Of a stretch of 64,000 bases of DNA, positions 1 to 10,384 are shown in pieces. The notes beneath the pieces are model-generated. The model was not told the origin of the DNA and made no database searches. It saw nothing but the letters and a program-made list of their open reading frames with translations. A program made the translations under genes and the position numbers. Origin of the DNA: Chaetoderma sp. LZ-2023a (taxonomy: Eukaryota; Mollusca; Caudofoveata; Chaetodermatida; Chaetodermatidae); NCBI GenBank assembly GCA_034401795.1, contig CM067370.1, positions 107,469,387-107,533,386 of the forward strand, read 5' to 3'. The first letter of the stretch is position 1. Each line of letters opens with the position of its first letter.

Positions 1-60
1 GTATCATTTTAATTCTGACACTACTACTGAGCTGGCTAATGGCAGATGTGTAAAATAGAG

Positions 61-430
61 GGAGCCATTTCTATCTATGCCCCGCCCATTCTAGCTAAGC
101 TCCACTCACATTTTGTGAGAGTTGGAATCGATTTATATACTTTGATCCCGGAATTCACAGAATCACATTTTAAAGGTACAGCTAGTTCGGCTGTTGAATA
201 TTTTGACACCCAGTCAAATTAGTTTCAAAACATTCAACAGAATGTTTATTAAATAGTAAATTCATAAAAAACAAAACAATTCGTATACTTAACGGGCTCT
301 TATATGTTCATGACTGAGCTATATATATGATTCATTGGGCCTATGCATCTTGATTGTGACGTCTGCCTACCCGTGACACGTACAATTGATTATGACTTCA
401 TATGCCTGAGAGATAGATCGCATCTCTTCA
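61..430 (+). repeat. Palindromic repeat family 1 (MITE-like), copy 1
   Basis: First of about a dozen copies of a dispersed family. The layout is a lead of 'agctaagctccac', then a palindromic core (here 187-238) with arms around gttgaatattttga and its complement, then 'atgtttatta', then a tail rich in 'gattatgac(g)tca'. In this copy the core loop is very short because the central part is deleted. No coding capacity is visible. The family's transposase is unknown. Confidence 0.75.
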
Positions 431-523
431 GGTCATTGTTTGTACTGAAATAGAACATGTTAAATTAGATTAAATATGAGTAAATGAGCAGATGTCTGTA
501 TGGGAATGGTGGTTTGCGTTGAA

Positions 524-763
524 TTAACCCTTTAACACTCATATCAGCCAAAAACGGTTTCTCCAGTAGTCTTGAGAAATGTCCATTTGCAGACCAAGAG
601 ACGACTATTGTTGCAAACTTACCACTGGAATGACTGGCTCGATAACAGAGTCCCTCATTCCAGTTGTAAATCTTCAAAAATAGTCTTCACTCGGTCTGTA
701 AATTGACATTTCCTATGAGAAAATTGACATTTTCTTGAACAAATTCAAGAGTTAAAGGGTTAA
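524..763. repeat. TTAA-flanked palindromic MITE (family 2), complete copy
   Basis: A roughly 240-bp element bounded by ttaa on both sides, with termini ccctttaacactc and gagttaaaggg. The interior is one long imperfect palindrome: the stretch around 'aatgtccatttgcag' is repeated in inverse orientation after a central hairpin built on 'gactggctcg'. TTAA target sites and CCC..GGG ends are the signature of piggyBac-type elements (family knowledge), so this is probably a non-autonomous piggyBac-like MITE. Confidence 0.7.
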
Positions 764-812
764 TAACGACCCCTCGCTTCGTATCACCAAATCTGTAATT
801 AACATGTACTGC

Positions 813-1015
813 TTAACCCTTCCTGTGCCAGCTTAACCGCTTAAAGGTCAAGACGGTCAAGAAGGGTATCTGCTCTGATCTTGAAGAATGTCCATTTGCA
901 GCCTAAGAGAAGACTATTTTTGAGATTTTACCAATGGAATTACTGGCTCGGTAACAGCGCCAAACATTCCAGTGGTAAATTGTAAAAAAAATCGTCTTGA
1001 CACTGACTAAGTAAA
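813..1015. repeat. TTAA-flanked MITE (family 2), right-truncated copy
   Basis: Starts with ttaaccctt and carries the same internal palindrome (gtccatttgcag, ttaccaatggaat, tactggctcg). The right end is diverged or lost just before the left end of the Polinton. Confidence 0.55.
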
Positions 1016-1028
1016 AGAGTAGGCCCCT

Positions 1029-1450
1029 AGTAGGTAGGGGCTCTGCTATATGCTATTGTTATTTTATTTTAAACAATGACACACAGAGGTACGGGTTCAT
1101 TCTGTTGTTGTGCGTTATAGTTTAAGAGAAGAATGACGTACATGTGGCAGAAAGAACAATGGCATACAGCGTTAGAATTAAAATTATGTGTATATATCTG
1201 TTATTGAAAAGATTTGGCGTGAATAGTGTCATAGAATTTATAGAATGTTACTGACAATGGTGTACAGCATTATAATTTTGCCGAATGGCGTGTTAGTATG
1301 GGGCGTGGCTTGTAGTAGTTGTACGTCTGCGTGTGCAAAATTTTAACCCCTCATGGTTAGCTACCATGGTATGTAGGTAAAAACAATAGAGTTTTAGAGG
1401 TGGTCGGATAATCGAGGTCAAGGAGAAGGAAGAGAGGGAGGGATGAGGAT
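1029..1450 (+). repeat. Left terminal inverted repeat of the Polinton
   Basis: 1029-1350 matches the reverse complement of 15625-15944 over its whole length with scattered differences (shared words ggggctctgct, tacgggttcattc, agaatgttactgaca, gtagttgtacgtctgcg). A second matching block (tcggataatcgaggt) extends the repeat to about 1450. Confidence 0.92.
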
Positions 1451-1521
1451 CATCATTCAGATGTTTATTATGTCTGGCCCATTAGGTATTGATTAGGTTT
1501 TTTAACCCCGCTACGTGCCAC

Positions 1522-2040
1522 TAAACGATAATGTCTGTATGTATGATTATTTTATTCTGCGGCTGTAGTAGTAGAAACATCCTACAGCTGCAATCAGGCC
1601 TTCTTCACTTTTGCCCACTATGTCTTGTCCTCAGCCGAAATCCTTAGCTTCCTCAGGTCCATTCTTGACTTGAGTGTACCGAGTCCTGCTTTCTTGAGGT
1701 CACCTCATTGCATGCTTAGCAGATTTATGCAATGACGTCCTCTCCTGGCTTTGTATTTGCTGGCTCAGAGTAGGGTGAATTCCAAGGCTCTGTACTGGTG
1801 TCTCTTCTGGCATCGTTAGCAGATGGCCAAACATGGACCATCTTTGCTGGGCGACTTTTACAGACAGTGGCAACGTGTTACACATCTTGTATAGTGCATC
1901 ATTGGAAATTATGCTGTCTGGCCATCGGTGTTGCGGTGGCAGGTATTGAGTTTGTCTGGAGCTGCCTTTGGAGCTGCCCAGCTGGTACAGTTATACAGCA
2001 TCAAGGATATGCAGGTTGCATTGTATAAACGATAATGTCT
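1522..2040 (-). mobile_element. 5'-truncated LINE insertion inside the Polinton, with target duplication
   Basis: The 15-bp repeat taaacgataatgtct lies at 1522-1536 and again at 2026-2040. Between the copies is the 3' end of the same LINE family seen at 41.7 kb and 23.8 kb. On the minus strand its end reads '...ctacagccgcagaata' followed by a short catac-type tail. The fragment encodes the degraded C-terminal end of the LINE ORF2 (short peptide motif RWSMFGHLL.MPE). The LINE sequence itself contributes 'taaacg' at the 5' junction, so a few bases of the duplication may be microhomology. The insertion post-dates the Polinton. Confidence 0.88.
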
Positions 2041-3567
2041 ATGGATAATAAATCTGTACCTTATGAATATTTTGAAAACGATTTAACTGTAAATTGATGG
2101 TCGCATGGTCAGCAACAACTTTCGATCAAATTGTTTCCAAAATATTTAGCTATGATGTAGATATAACCCCTGTAATGTCTGTAACACCACGCCATCCAAG
2201 TACTATGTCTGGTGCAAAATCTATTGATTTTGTCTCACTGCTTTAAGCCACTAAATGTTAATTTATTAGTAAACTATGTACCTGCTGAATATTTTGAAAA
2301 CTATTTGACCGTAAGTTGTAGCCGCTTAACCGACATCGATTTACGTGCAAATTGTTTTTTAAATACTTACTAGGCAATATAGTGTTTGCAATAATGTCAG
2401 CCAGTTAGATTTTGTTGCTGCTTGATGTCATTGTCACGTTTATGACAAAATGTTAACATTATATGTCTGAAGGCTATGAATCATGTGCTTAAGGACTCCT
2501 ATTAGTCGTGAGGTCAAGTGTACATTGTCCTTTCACTCTGTATGATAAAAAGATTATTTTTCACGCATGGTAAAAGTTTAATTTAACCATTCATCAGTGG
2601 CGCATTAGCCTTATTTGAGTTACAAACATGACACATGTTAAAGAATAATGAAAGAACGTTAAAGTACTTATTTGCATCCCGCGTCTCATTCTAAGCATTT
2701 TTAAAAGAAATATTCAGTAATTCAAAATTACTATTAAATTATCATCTAGTTCACTCACGAGGAGATAGAGTGTTTTTCCCTTTGTAGTTGTGAATGCGGG
2801 CTTCTCTGGACTGTTTTTGTACACTTTTGAATGGAATAAATACTGCAATTTATACCTTTACATTTTTCCCCGCATTATTGTCCACATTCGTACACAATTC
2901 ATTTCCCAGTTCTTAACTGAGTGGATGTATGTACTTGTTCCCTCATCAATTACTTGAATATCTTGTTGCAGATTTCGCGCTAGAGATTTTGCATATTTAT
3001 TAGGGAGTGGAATTATGCATCAATATGTGTATAAATAATATGTTAACATTAAACATGGACGCTTCAAACACTTTAAGGTCAGCTTCACTGATATTAGACC
3101 ATGCCTATGATCTCGCGGCTACAGTGCGAACTAATAATGGCATTGGTTTATTAAGGTATGAAACCACGCATCACCACGATGAAAGACGTATCATTATTCG
3201 CTTCACCGTGGAATATGTGGTAGAACACTACATGAACCATCTTCCATGGCGCAAGGGTGTCCCACATTCTATCGCATACACACCCCACACACACACATGC
3301 ACCAACACACATACACTCACATGAACTGGGCATTCCCTCATGCATGTAGCTCCATGCGTGTAAGCGCCACGCATGTGCCCCATCTCCTCGAAGCATATCC
3401 GTGTATGTATTCCCTGTTTCCTTTGCGTGTATGATGTGTATGTGTGCGTGCATGTGTCTTTTGTGCACCCATCTAAATGCATGCATATGTTGCGTATGTA
3501 TGAAACATAATTTTGTTTTTTTGTTGGCCCCTTAAAAAAGAGGCCTATATTTAATTTTTTTATTTGC
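2041..3567. other. Polinton left-end non-coding segment
   Basis: No credible gene. Two degenerate palindromic blocks near 2068-2145 and 2290-2365 (gaatattttgaaaa ... caaattgtttccaaaatatt) resemble the core of repeat family 1. A CA-rich low-complexity patch at about 3280-3320 produces spurious His/Thr-rich reading frames. Confidence 0.6.
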
Positions 3568-4790
3568 TTAGTCGAAAATGTTTAGTCGCTTATTTTGCAA
3601 TCGGTACTTTCTGTCATTCTCGCACCACATACTCGCACAGCAATCATAACGAAGTTGATACTTCATATGCAGCCATTTGTTGTAACTATGTTCATCCGGT
3701 TCCACTTGATATTCTCTCCAGCGGTTCTGGATTTCACGCATTACCTTTTTAAATGGCTGCCGAACCGGTACTTGGTTATGTCTGTTCCACTCTACGCATC
3801 CACACTTAATTGGTATAGAGCCAATTGTTAGCCAGCGATATATAACATGTAGCATAGGTAGTGTTATTGTTATCAAATTTGAACAGATTTTTTTGTACCA
3901 CCCCATTATACGCATCATTCGGTACAAAAGCGAATAATACTCTAGTAGGAAGCTGTCCAATAAATATATTATCTCTATCAATGCTCATAATACCACTAGG
4001 TACTGTAAAAGTCTTACACACTACCCTTTTAATAGGATATTTCATGCTCGTCTGTCTCAGAGTAACCGCGTGCGCCACTAGCTGATCTGCTGATGGAATA
4101 ACTTTGCGTACAAATAAGTTAGCTGACAACATTTTCAGTTTAGGCCTCACTCCTACTGCAGCCATAATGGCAAAGACATCTTTACTCCGCTGTAGATGTG
4201 CTCTTAAATCTACTGAACCGAGCAGGAATCGGTCCTGCAGAAACATATTGCTGTGTATGCACCCCATTAAGTGTACTGTTTTACTTTCAGCCATCATTTT
4301 TCTGCGAGCTTGAAATTCTAAGTTAGTATCGGCGATATTATCAAATTCGCCAGCATCATCTATTTTCCAGCCGGTAAGTTGTAGATGCGAGGTTGCGGCA
4401 TTGCTCCCATAATTAAGCAATGTTTCAAATTATGGATGGTAAGCGTAATTTTCATTCGAGTCACTAACACATTTTCCATTCAACTTGTGAGAACATCATG
4501 TGCATAAGATTATTCGCAGGCGCTATCATCTCATCCTCCTCGAGAGGCCTCTCAACACCATTTTGATCTAGCTTTACTAGCTTAACTTTAATTGAAAGAT
4601 AAGGTTGCGTAAGATCTAAATATCTATCAGCAGACCCACTGACATAAAACTCGATCGGACCACTATCTGATAAACTCGATACAGGTTGAAACTGTTCCCA
4701 TTTTGCAGACTCCAATGTTGTCACTATGGGACATGTCTGAAAAATGTCTAATTCGCTCTTCGAGCACTCACATATTTGGCTACGTTCCAT
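3568..4790 (-). pseudogene. Polinton major capsid protein (double jelly-roll), frameshifted
   Basis: Encodes the hexon-like capsid subunit that, in the Polinton family, forms the icosahedral shell. The N-terminal part (4790-4464) starts at an ATG and carries the typical early strand region (FYVSGSADRYLDL, PYLSIKVKL). The middle (4420-3806) contains the family-typical FLLGSVDLRAHLQR and PSGIMSIDRDN..IGQLP. The last third (about 3830-3568) contains QNRWREYQVEPDEHSYNKW and ENDR. These three parts lie in different frames, so at least two frameshifts (about 4430-4460 and about 3810) break the gene. The joined length of about 400 residues is close to normal. It lies next to the minor capsid gene, as in other Polintons. 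Confidence 0.85.
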
Positions 4791-4801
4791 GTTCTTTTGT
4801 G

Positions 4802-5254
4802 TTAATTAAAGATATCTGTGTGTTTTCTCTGACGTCTATTGCGACCCTTCTTCTTTGGTATCGCACACATTGACTGAGCATTACCTGCATTATTCCTCTT
4901 TCTACGTTTAGGTTGAACTGGTCTTAAACTAGCTTCTGGTATCAAAGACCTGGCAACACCATGCACTCTCGATTTTAATGCTGTTTTAACATTTCCCCCA
5001 GCCATTATGTCCTCAGCTAGGCCAATTCCCACGCTAAGAGCTTGTTTACCTACAGATTTAGCTTCATTTTTTGTGATAGATATTGCTGAAGGTAATAGCC
5101 CACCTAAGATATTACCGAGTCCATGCCCTGATTGGTATCGCGTGCCTACAAAACCTGGAATACGTCCATGGCCCGCTTGACTCTCGTAGTAATGCACCAG
5201 TGTTGGAATGCTCATTCTTCCCCTCATTCTCCCTTTCATCATTGTTGTCATCAT
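4802..5254 (-). CDS. Polinton pX-like minor capsid/core protein
   Basis: A basic protein of about 150 residues with a central glycine-rich hydrophobic motif (GHGLGNILGGLLPSA) and a strongly basic C-terminus (KRRKRNN, KKKGRNRRQRK). Adenovirus pX-like minor virion proteins of Polintons and adintoviruses have this arrangement of a GHG..N.L.GL patch, an amphipathic middle and a basic tail, lying between the penton-like and major capsid genes. The frame is open, although the first residues (MMTTMMKGRMRGRM) read oddly and may be frameshifted junction sequence. The probable role, by family, is packing DNA under the capsid. Confidence 0.65.
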   Translation of the reverse strand: MMTTMMKGRMRGRMSIPTLVHYYESQAGHGRIPGFVGTRYQSGHGLGNILGGLLPSAISITKNEAKSVGKQALSVGIGLAEDIMAGGNVKTALKSRVHGVARSLIPEASLRPVQPKRRKRNNAGNAQSMCAIPKKKGRNRRQRKHTDIFN

Positions 5255-6342
5255 CTGAAATGCAGGCAGAGTACACTCGGCGATGCTCTGTCCTTGAATG
5301 GTGCATTGGCACCAGTTCCATCCATTATAAGTATTCCAATAGTATCAATGTAGTTCTTTGACACAGCGCGGTATTGAATATCAGGAAAGGTCCACTGGCA
5401 TATATCTTTCCCTCCATCTGTACTAGAAATGGGTATCACTCTGAGTTAGGCTTGCACGATTTCACAAGTTAATCGAAAACCGCAATTTTGAAAAAATTGC
5501 GATTTTCTACGATGTAATTGAGTAGTGGTGCAGAAGTATCACCTACCACACTGTGTGAGTCTACATCACAGTATATGTATGCGGTCATAGGCCCGCCCTC
5601 ACGATTCGAACGAAACAATTCTTTAAAGTCTATAGGGGACATATATATTTTTCCTCCTTCGAATCTGATTAAATTTGCTACTTCTCCACCTAATCGTATA
5701 GCATAATTATCTTTAACTGAGAGAAAACGAGATTCAAGTAAAAATTGAAAAAAATCTTTTTGTGTCTAAATCTTGCCTTGCTCTCTCTCTTTGACCATTT
5801 AGATAGTCTACCATATTTTTCACTGCATAGTACCCTTTAGGCACAGTCATAAATGGTGCTTCTAATTGCGCATATTGATATTCGCTTCTACATGTACGTT
5901 TTTTTCTCCCTTTTTCTGTTTGATCATTTTGCCCATGTTTTCCTCGATCATCCGCTTGATCATTTTGCACACACTATTCCCGATTAGCGGGGTGAGGATT
6001 ACAGAGACCATCTTTTAAAACTAGTGCATAAGGAGCTGTCTTTGCCTTTTCTATTTCTGCTGCCCTATCGACATCTTCGCAAATTTCTTCTTCTGGTTCG
6101 TCATCGCCTTTCTTCTTCTTCGTTATCTTCTTCTTAGTAAATGCAAATATTTGAACAAAACTCTCCTTTGAAATAGTAAGCCAACTTCTCTGATATAGTA
6201 CACTCAAGAGACCCCCTTCCCAGTCGCCATTTAATGTTAATGGAGTTTGCAGACGAGTTATAAACTCTGATATCTTATTGTCTGAAAAGAACTGTGTACT
6301 ACTATTTCTCGGAAGGGTTACATAAAACTGATCCTCATTCAT
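5251..6342 (-). pseudogene. Polinton penton-like (single jelly-roll) minor capsid protein, broken
   Basis: The N-terminus at 6342-5974 reads DQFYVTLPRNSS..FF.DN.ISEF.TRL..PL.L.GDWE.GL, the standard opening of Polinton penton proteins. The next piece (5970-5734) contains LEAPFMTVPKGYYAVKNMV. A third piece (about 5735-5520) contains FEGGKIYMSPIDF and MTAYIYCDVDSHSVVGDTSA. The C-terminus (5439-5251) contains TDGGKDICQWTFPDIQYR and DTIGILIMDGTG. The pieces lie in different frames. A short AT-rich palindromic insert at about 5450-5517 (gcaattttgaaaaaattgc) separates the last two. The protein would occupy capsid five-fold vertices. Confidence 0.8.
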
Positions 6343-6589
6343 TCTGACTTGAATGACGTATGTACGTCTTTATGAGTGGACTAAGCAATATATACCCTAG
6401 ACATTCACTTAAAAGTGATATCCATATTCCTGATTGACCAATTTGTACACTCAGATTCACGATGCACGTAATGATTATGATATAAATTATTATAACCTGA
6501 GCTAGGTATACTATAAATTCCTTCGATACTCTTAAACCCACCATTCGCCACATGCTCTGATTCGACCTTCTCTCTATATATTCATCCAT
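6335..6589 (-). CDS. Small Polinton membrane protein, one or two transmembrane helices
   Basis: A reading frame of about 84 residues from the ATG that gives MDEYIERRSNQSMWRMVGL. A long hydrophobic helix (EFIVYLAQVIIIYIIIITCI) is followed by a second moderately hydrophobic stretch and a basic tail. A short ORF of this form next to the penton and integrase genes recurs in Polintons from recollection of the family. Its function is unknown. It abuts the integrase C-terminus by a few bases and appears intact. Confidence 0.6.
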   Translation of the reverse strand: MDEYIERRSNQSMWRMVGLRVSKEFIVYLAQVIIIYIIIITCIVNLSVQIGQSGIWISLLSECLGYILLSPLIKTYIRHSSQNE

Positions 6590-6591
6590 TG

Positions 6592-7552
6592 TTATTGATG
6601 TATAGTACTGAGTAGAGCAACCCATGTGTTAAACTTAGCTGGGTAACCAAGCCACTTTACCAGATACTCACGTTTTCCCTTCTTATTTTTTCTACTTTTA
6701 AGTATTCTTTCCACCGCATACTCTTTATCAGTTTTTTCTATAACTTGCTGTATCTCATCACGATAAAAAGTACCAATAATCGGATCGCCTGCATAGTCTT
6801 CCAATTTATATAAGAATGGATATTTGTCTGTAAGTACCTCGCATACCTTAAACAATTTTCGACTCCACTACCCACGATATGCTTTTTCAAATGGCATTTT
6901 AGCTTGAGATATTCTAACATTGTCACCATGATTAGGGCTGTTTTTAGATTTGGCGTTTTTCTTCGGCTTCTTACCATATATATTTCTCCATGAAATTAAG
7001 TCAGTACTACGGTTGACTTCCGAAGGTGGCATGTGCGTACTGGTATGTGTGGTGTTATTGTACACTGTGACTAAACTAGGTAATACATCAATATACTTTC
7101 GTGTATTCGTATGCGTCATGTACCTAACTCGTCCCCTTTGTCTGTTTGAATAGCATGTGGGCGGCTCTCAGTATGTTTCGGTATTGTTTCTAATCCTTTC
7201 TTGACAGCTGAAGACATTTTTATTAAAAAAGACTTTCCACCCATGCAGATTTTGAAAGGGCATCAATTATGCATAGCAAGTATAACACATTGTTGTTCTC
7301 TTTTTCCAGCATTCCCAGCGAGCATAGATCTGCCTGCCATAGTTCATTGACAGCTGAAACTCTTATTTCCCCCCTGTCAAACTTTGTTCTCCGCGGTCTG
7401 TGTAGCGTATATACTTCTTGGAATTTTAGCCATTTGTCGATATAATCACATAGTATTTTACCTGTGAATGCATCATATAGCTTTTCTTTCCCACCAAAAG
7501 ATGCAAAATGTTTCGGATCGAAATATACTTTTGCCAATTTAGCATCATTCAT
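6592..7552 (-). pseudogene. Polinton chromodomain integrase, catalytic core deleted
   Basis: A retroviral-type DDE integrase in three fragments. 7552-7223 has the zinc-domain-like N-terminus and the start of the rve fold (NELWQADLCSLG with the first catalytic Asp, then IIDALSKSAWVE). 7220-7125 gives the second Asp in IQTDKGDELG, in another frame. 7119-6868 resumes at TRKYIDVLPSLVTVYNNT. The intervening block, which in this family carries the third catalytic residue (Glu of the ERFNRT-like segment), is absent. After one in-frame stop, 6855-6592 carries a clear C-terminal chromodomain (YAVERIL.SR..KGKREYLVKWLGYP..FNTW). Chromodomains are thought to guide integration to marked chromatin. This copy must be inactive. 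Confidence 0.92.
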
Positions 7553-7714
7553 TACTTATAAAATTTACCAATACCGGAGTTGAATGCCCCTTTTTCTTCC
7601 TTCTGCCCACTAGAGAACTCTTTCTATGTGTTCTTTTACTCACAGGGGCGATGGCGTGTACTCACTGACGTTATCATCCTTTCCTGCGCCATTATATATC
7701 TGTCTCAACGTTTT

Positions 7715-8257
7715 CTACTGACATACAAATCTACATGGTATGTTTAGGTCATGTAGCAGACTAAGAAACTTTCCCTCCACTTGATCGCACATACCAGTCA
7801 TACGAGGTTTTCGCCCATGCACTACTACGTTTGTAAGCAGGTAAAGTATATTACTTTTTGGGAAAAACGTACCCTCTATTGTCACTTCGCCCAGCTCATT
7901 AACCTTAAAACGTTCAGGAACCGTACATAAAATATCAATTACTCCACTGGCTTTTGTCTTGTATGTTTTCGGTATCCCCCTCATCGTACGTTCATGTATT
8001 TGTGTGGGCAGCACACTGTAGCTAGTTATGGGTTGCAGAGGTGGTGGTTGATATTGCTGTCCTTGCGTTTGCGAATATGATGTCGCTTTTTCATTCTCAG
8101 TCAGATCGTGTCTAGTTAATATATTGGGTATCTCGTTGTCAAGACTAATAGCTTTATGTATTGATGGATCTGTTTGTAGCAATGATATTTTACTCTGTTC
8201 ATTTAAATTGCCTATCAATTCATGAGTAACTAGCACCATTTTTCGTGTATGTTCCAT
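7715..8257 (-). CDS. Polinton-conserved protein of unknown function
   Basis: An intact frame of 180 residues. The N-terminal third is polar and helix-prone with KMVLV near the start. The middle is a Gln/Pro-rich linker (QTQGQQYQPPPLQP). The C-terminal about 90 residues form a compact-looking domain (GVIDILCTVPERFKVNELGEVTIEG....SNILYLLTNVVV). The position between integrase and ATPase and the KMVLV...SNI.YLL pattern match a protein repeatedly seen in Polintons and adintoviruses. No enzymatic motif was recognised. Confidence 0.55.
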   Translation of the reverse strand: MEHTRKMVLVTHELIGNLNEQSKISLLQTDPSIHKAISLDNEIPNILTRHDLTENEKATSYSQTQGQQYQPPPLQPITSYSVLPTQIHERTMRGIPKTYKTKASGVIDILCTVPERFKVNELGEVTIEGTFFPKSNILYLLTNVVVHGRKPRMTGMCDQVEGKFLSLLHDLNIPCRFVCQ

Positions 8258-8261
8258 CTTT

Positions 8262-8579
8262 TCACGTCAACAGTTTACCAATTAAAGGGGCTAGCATACC
8301 GATCACTGCTGGTAATAAGGCTCTTAAAAATTTTCTTTTACGTGTATATGGCATTCCACGACTAGTTAGTGTTCGCATTTTCCCTTTATATTTACTCAAC
8401 TGCTTGTATCGCGATTTAGTGAGATGAACATTCCCACGTAATACATTTAGGCATGATTCGCATAGTACATCCACCAATTTGTTCGAACACTGTTTGATTA
8501 GATCATTTCTGATCTTAGGCTTTACTTTAGCCAAATATTGAAGCATAGGTAAATGGTGTTCCATTTTACGTGATGCCAT
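8262..8579 (-). CDS. Small basic Polinton protein with hydrophobic C-terminus
   Basis: About 105 residues if the ATG reading MASRKMEHHLPMLQYL is used. It has K.KIRNDLIKQCSNKLVDVLCECxLNVL-type sequence, a basic stretch (LTKSRYKQLSKYKGKMR) and a hydrophobic tail (LRALLPAVIGMLAPLIGKLL). This pattern recurs in Polintons and related viruses, where it is suspected to be a virion-associated peptide precursor. Its function is unproven. The start overlaps the end of the ATPase frame by 14 bases, as in compact viral genomes. Confidence 0.6.
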   Translation of the reverse strand: MASRKMEHHLPMLQYLAKVKPKIRNDLIKQCSNKLVDVLCESCLNVLRGNVHLTKSRYKQLSKYKGKMRTLTSRGMPYTRKRKFLRALLPAVIGMLAPLIGKLLT

Positions 8580-9159
8580 TCTTCTTAGGTATGTAAACAT
8601 AACAGCCTCCCTTCGGATGAACATATGAACGTAGTATGATATTGTCAGGTGTCGACTGTTTCAAATCTAGGAGTAGATATGAGTGAGGTGCGCGTGCTGC
8701 ATCCTTATATGATTCGATCAAATACTTTGTATTGCCTGGGTACACCTGATTAGATAAAGAACGAATAGAGCATGCATCACGTGGATTCTTAAACAATACC
8801 ATGTAGTGACAGTTAACTAATAGGTCGCGCTGATTGCGCAACTTGTGAAACAGATTTTGTGCTACAAATATGATGCTACAATTCTCATGGTGAGAACGTT
8901 TTGTAAATAGGTCGGCCACATTCTCATCGCATTTATTCATCAAATCGTCGAGTATCACCAATGTTATGCAACTTCTGTCTAGTTCAACATTCACACCCTC
9001 TTTAAATTCAATTTCTTTCACTAACTCATTATATCCATCTTGCCATGTACCGTAGCAGTACACAATCCTCTGCGGAGGGAGAGTAATGGCTGAGGGATCT
9101 CTTATTAGAGCTTTTATCATCTCAGTTTTACCCCACTGTGTTGGCCCACAGACAATCAT
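8566..9159 (-). CDS. Polinton DNA-packaging ATPase (FtsK/HerA type)
   Basis: A 197-residue P-loop ATPase. Walker A is GPTQWGKTE close to the N-terminus and Walker B is ITLVILDDLMN. A sensor-like segment follows (NCSIIFVAQNLFHK), as in A32-like packaging ATPases of Polintons and large DNA viruses, which pump DNA into capsids. The frame remains open upstream of the chosen ATG (SPFT precedes MIVCGPT) to an in-frame stop about 27 bases earlier, so the true N-terminus may have been lost or slightly altered. The length is near the family norm of 200-230. It is one of the best preserved genes in this element. Confidence 0.88.
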   Translation of the reverse strand: MIVCGPTQWGKTEMIKALIRDPSAITLPPQRIVYCYGTWQDGYNELVKEIEFKEGVNVELDRSCITLVILDDLMNKCDENVADLFTKRSHHENCSIIFVAQNLFHKLRNQRDLLVNCHYMVLFKNPRDACSIRSLSNQVYPGNTKYLIESYKDAARAPHSYLLLDLKQSTPDNIILRSYVHPKGGCYVYIPKKNGIT

Positions 9160-10384
9160 AGTAAAGGGTGACGTAATGACATATTGCAGTCAAGAGATGT
9201 TGCCATTGCGTCGGCATGCGTACGTCCACATTCGACTAAGGAGACATATGCACATACGTATATATATATATATACCTTAGTTGAAACAGAACGTATGCGA
9301 ACCGTCACTATGGTGACATAACTCTATGATGTAATATGTAGTCACTCTTCTGTGAAAACTTTATCAATGCTTACTGGATAGCATACATTAAGAATATAAT
9401 TGTGATGTCAGAGACTCAGGTCGTAACCTAGGAGAAATGCTATGAACTTTTAAGTGTATGCTTGTGACGTCATAACTTAGGAGAATTGCTATGAATATTT
9501 AAGTGTATGATTGTGATGTCATAGACACGCTTCGTATCTTCGGAGAAATGCTATGAATAAAATCATATAATAAAAGATTTTGACATCATAAATTCATGTA
9601 AGAGCGAAATTGGAATGAAATATAGTGACGCATGAGTGAATAGATTATGATATAATACACTTGCGCGATGAAGAAGAACAAATCCATGTCATCTTTAAAT
9701 AATTATGAAATAAATGCCATATTCTGTGAATATTTACCATGAAATTGAACAAAACCGTTCATAATGAAATGCGCTATTCTTTGTCAGCATCACTCTATAT
9801 CAATCCTTCACCTGTCCCATTCTTCTCTAAAGAATATAGTAGCAATGGCATGCGCCGACAAGTGCCTCAGTCAAGTGCAAAAGCGGGTATACCAGCGCCT
9901 GCAGAGCAGTCGGGGTAGGGAATGGCGAGTCGCTAGCGATAGATAGATAAAGATAGAGCAAGGTGCTAGTACAGAACAAGTGAAATCCAATTTTAAAACC
10001 TTTTTATTAATACTGACATCAATAATAATAATAAGACACATATCGTTACAAAGATACGATTTTACGAAATAAAAAATCAAATAAGTCACAGCACATTTTT
10101 CCAAAGTTACAATTGACGAAATAAAACAATTAATTAGGTCGTGTCCTTTTTAAAAAAATAGTCATATAAAATCAATTAAGTAGGTAGGACCTTTAAAGGC
10201 ACGAATTTATTTTAAATTAACCGTGTTTTAGTAAGTAAAAAAGTATGGTTAATTTTAAATAAAAAACAGACAAATAAGGTTCCATCTTCTTAATTATGTT
10301 TTTGAATTGATACTATTATTGCAGGTATATAACATGTAAGCAGCTACTTTATTAATATGTGCGTAGAGAAAATATTAATTATAG
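9160..10384. other. Polinton internal non-coding segment with tandem CRE-like repeats
   Basis: No gene was recognised. The adenovirus-like protease expected in Polintons is not visible here. 9395-9560 holds imperfect tandem repeats (ggagaaatgctatgaa ... taagtgtatg ... ttgtgacgtcat), including a TGACGTCA octamer. A TA dinucleotide run lies at 9257-9274. 10212-10262 forms a small A+T hairpin (taaattaacc / ggttaatttt). Confidence 0.5.

Noticed and set aside
3007..3486. Overlapping frames of 84-111 codons rich in Cys/His/Thr
   Set aside because: They arise from a CA/TG-rich low-complexity patch, overlap on both strands and match no Polinton gene.
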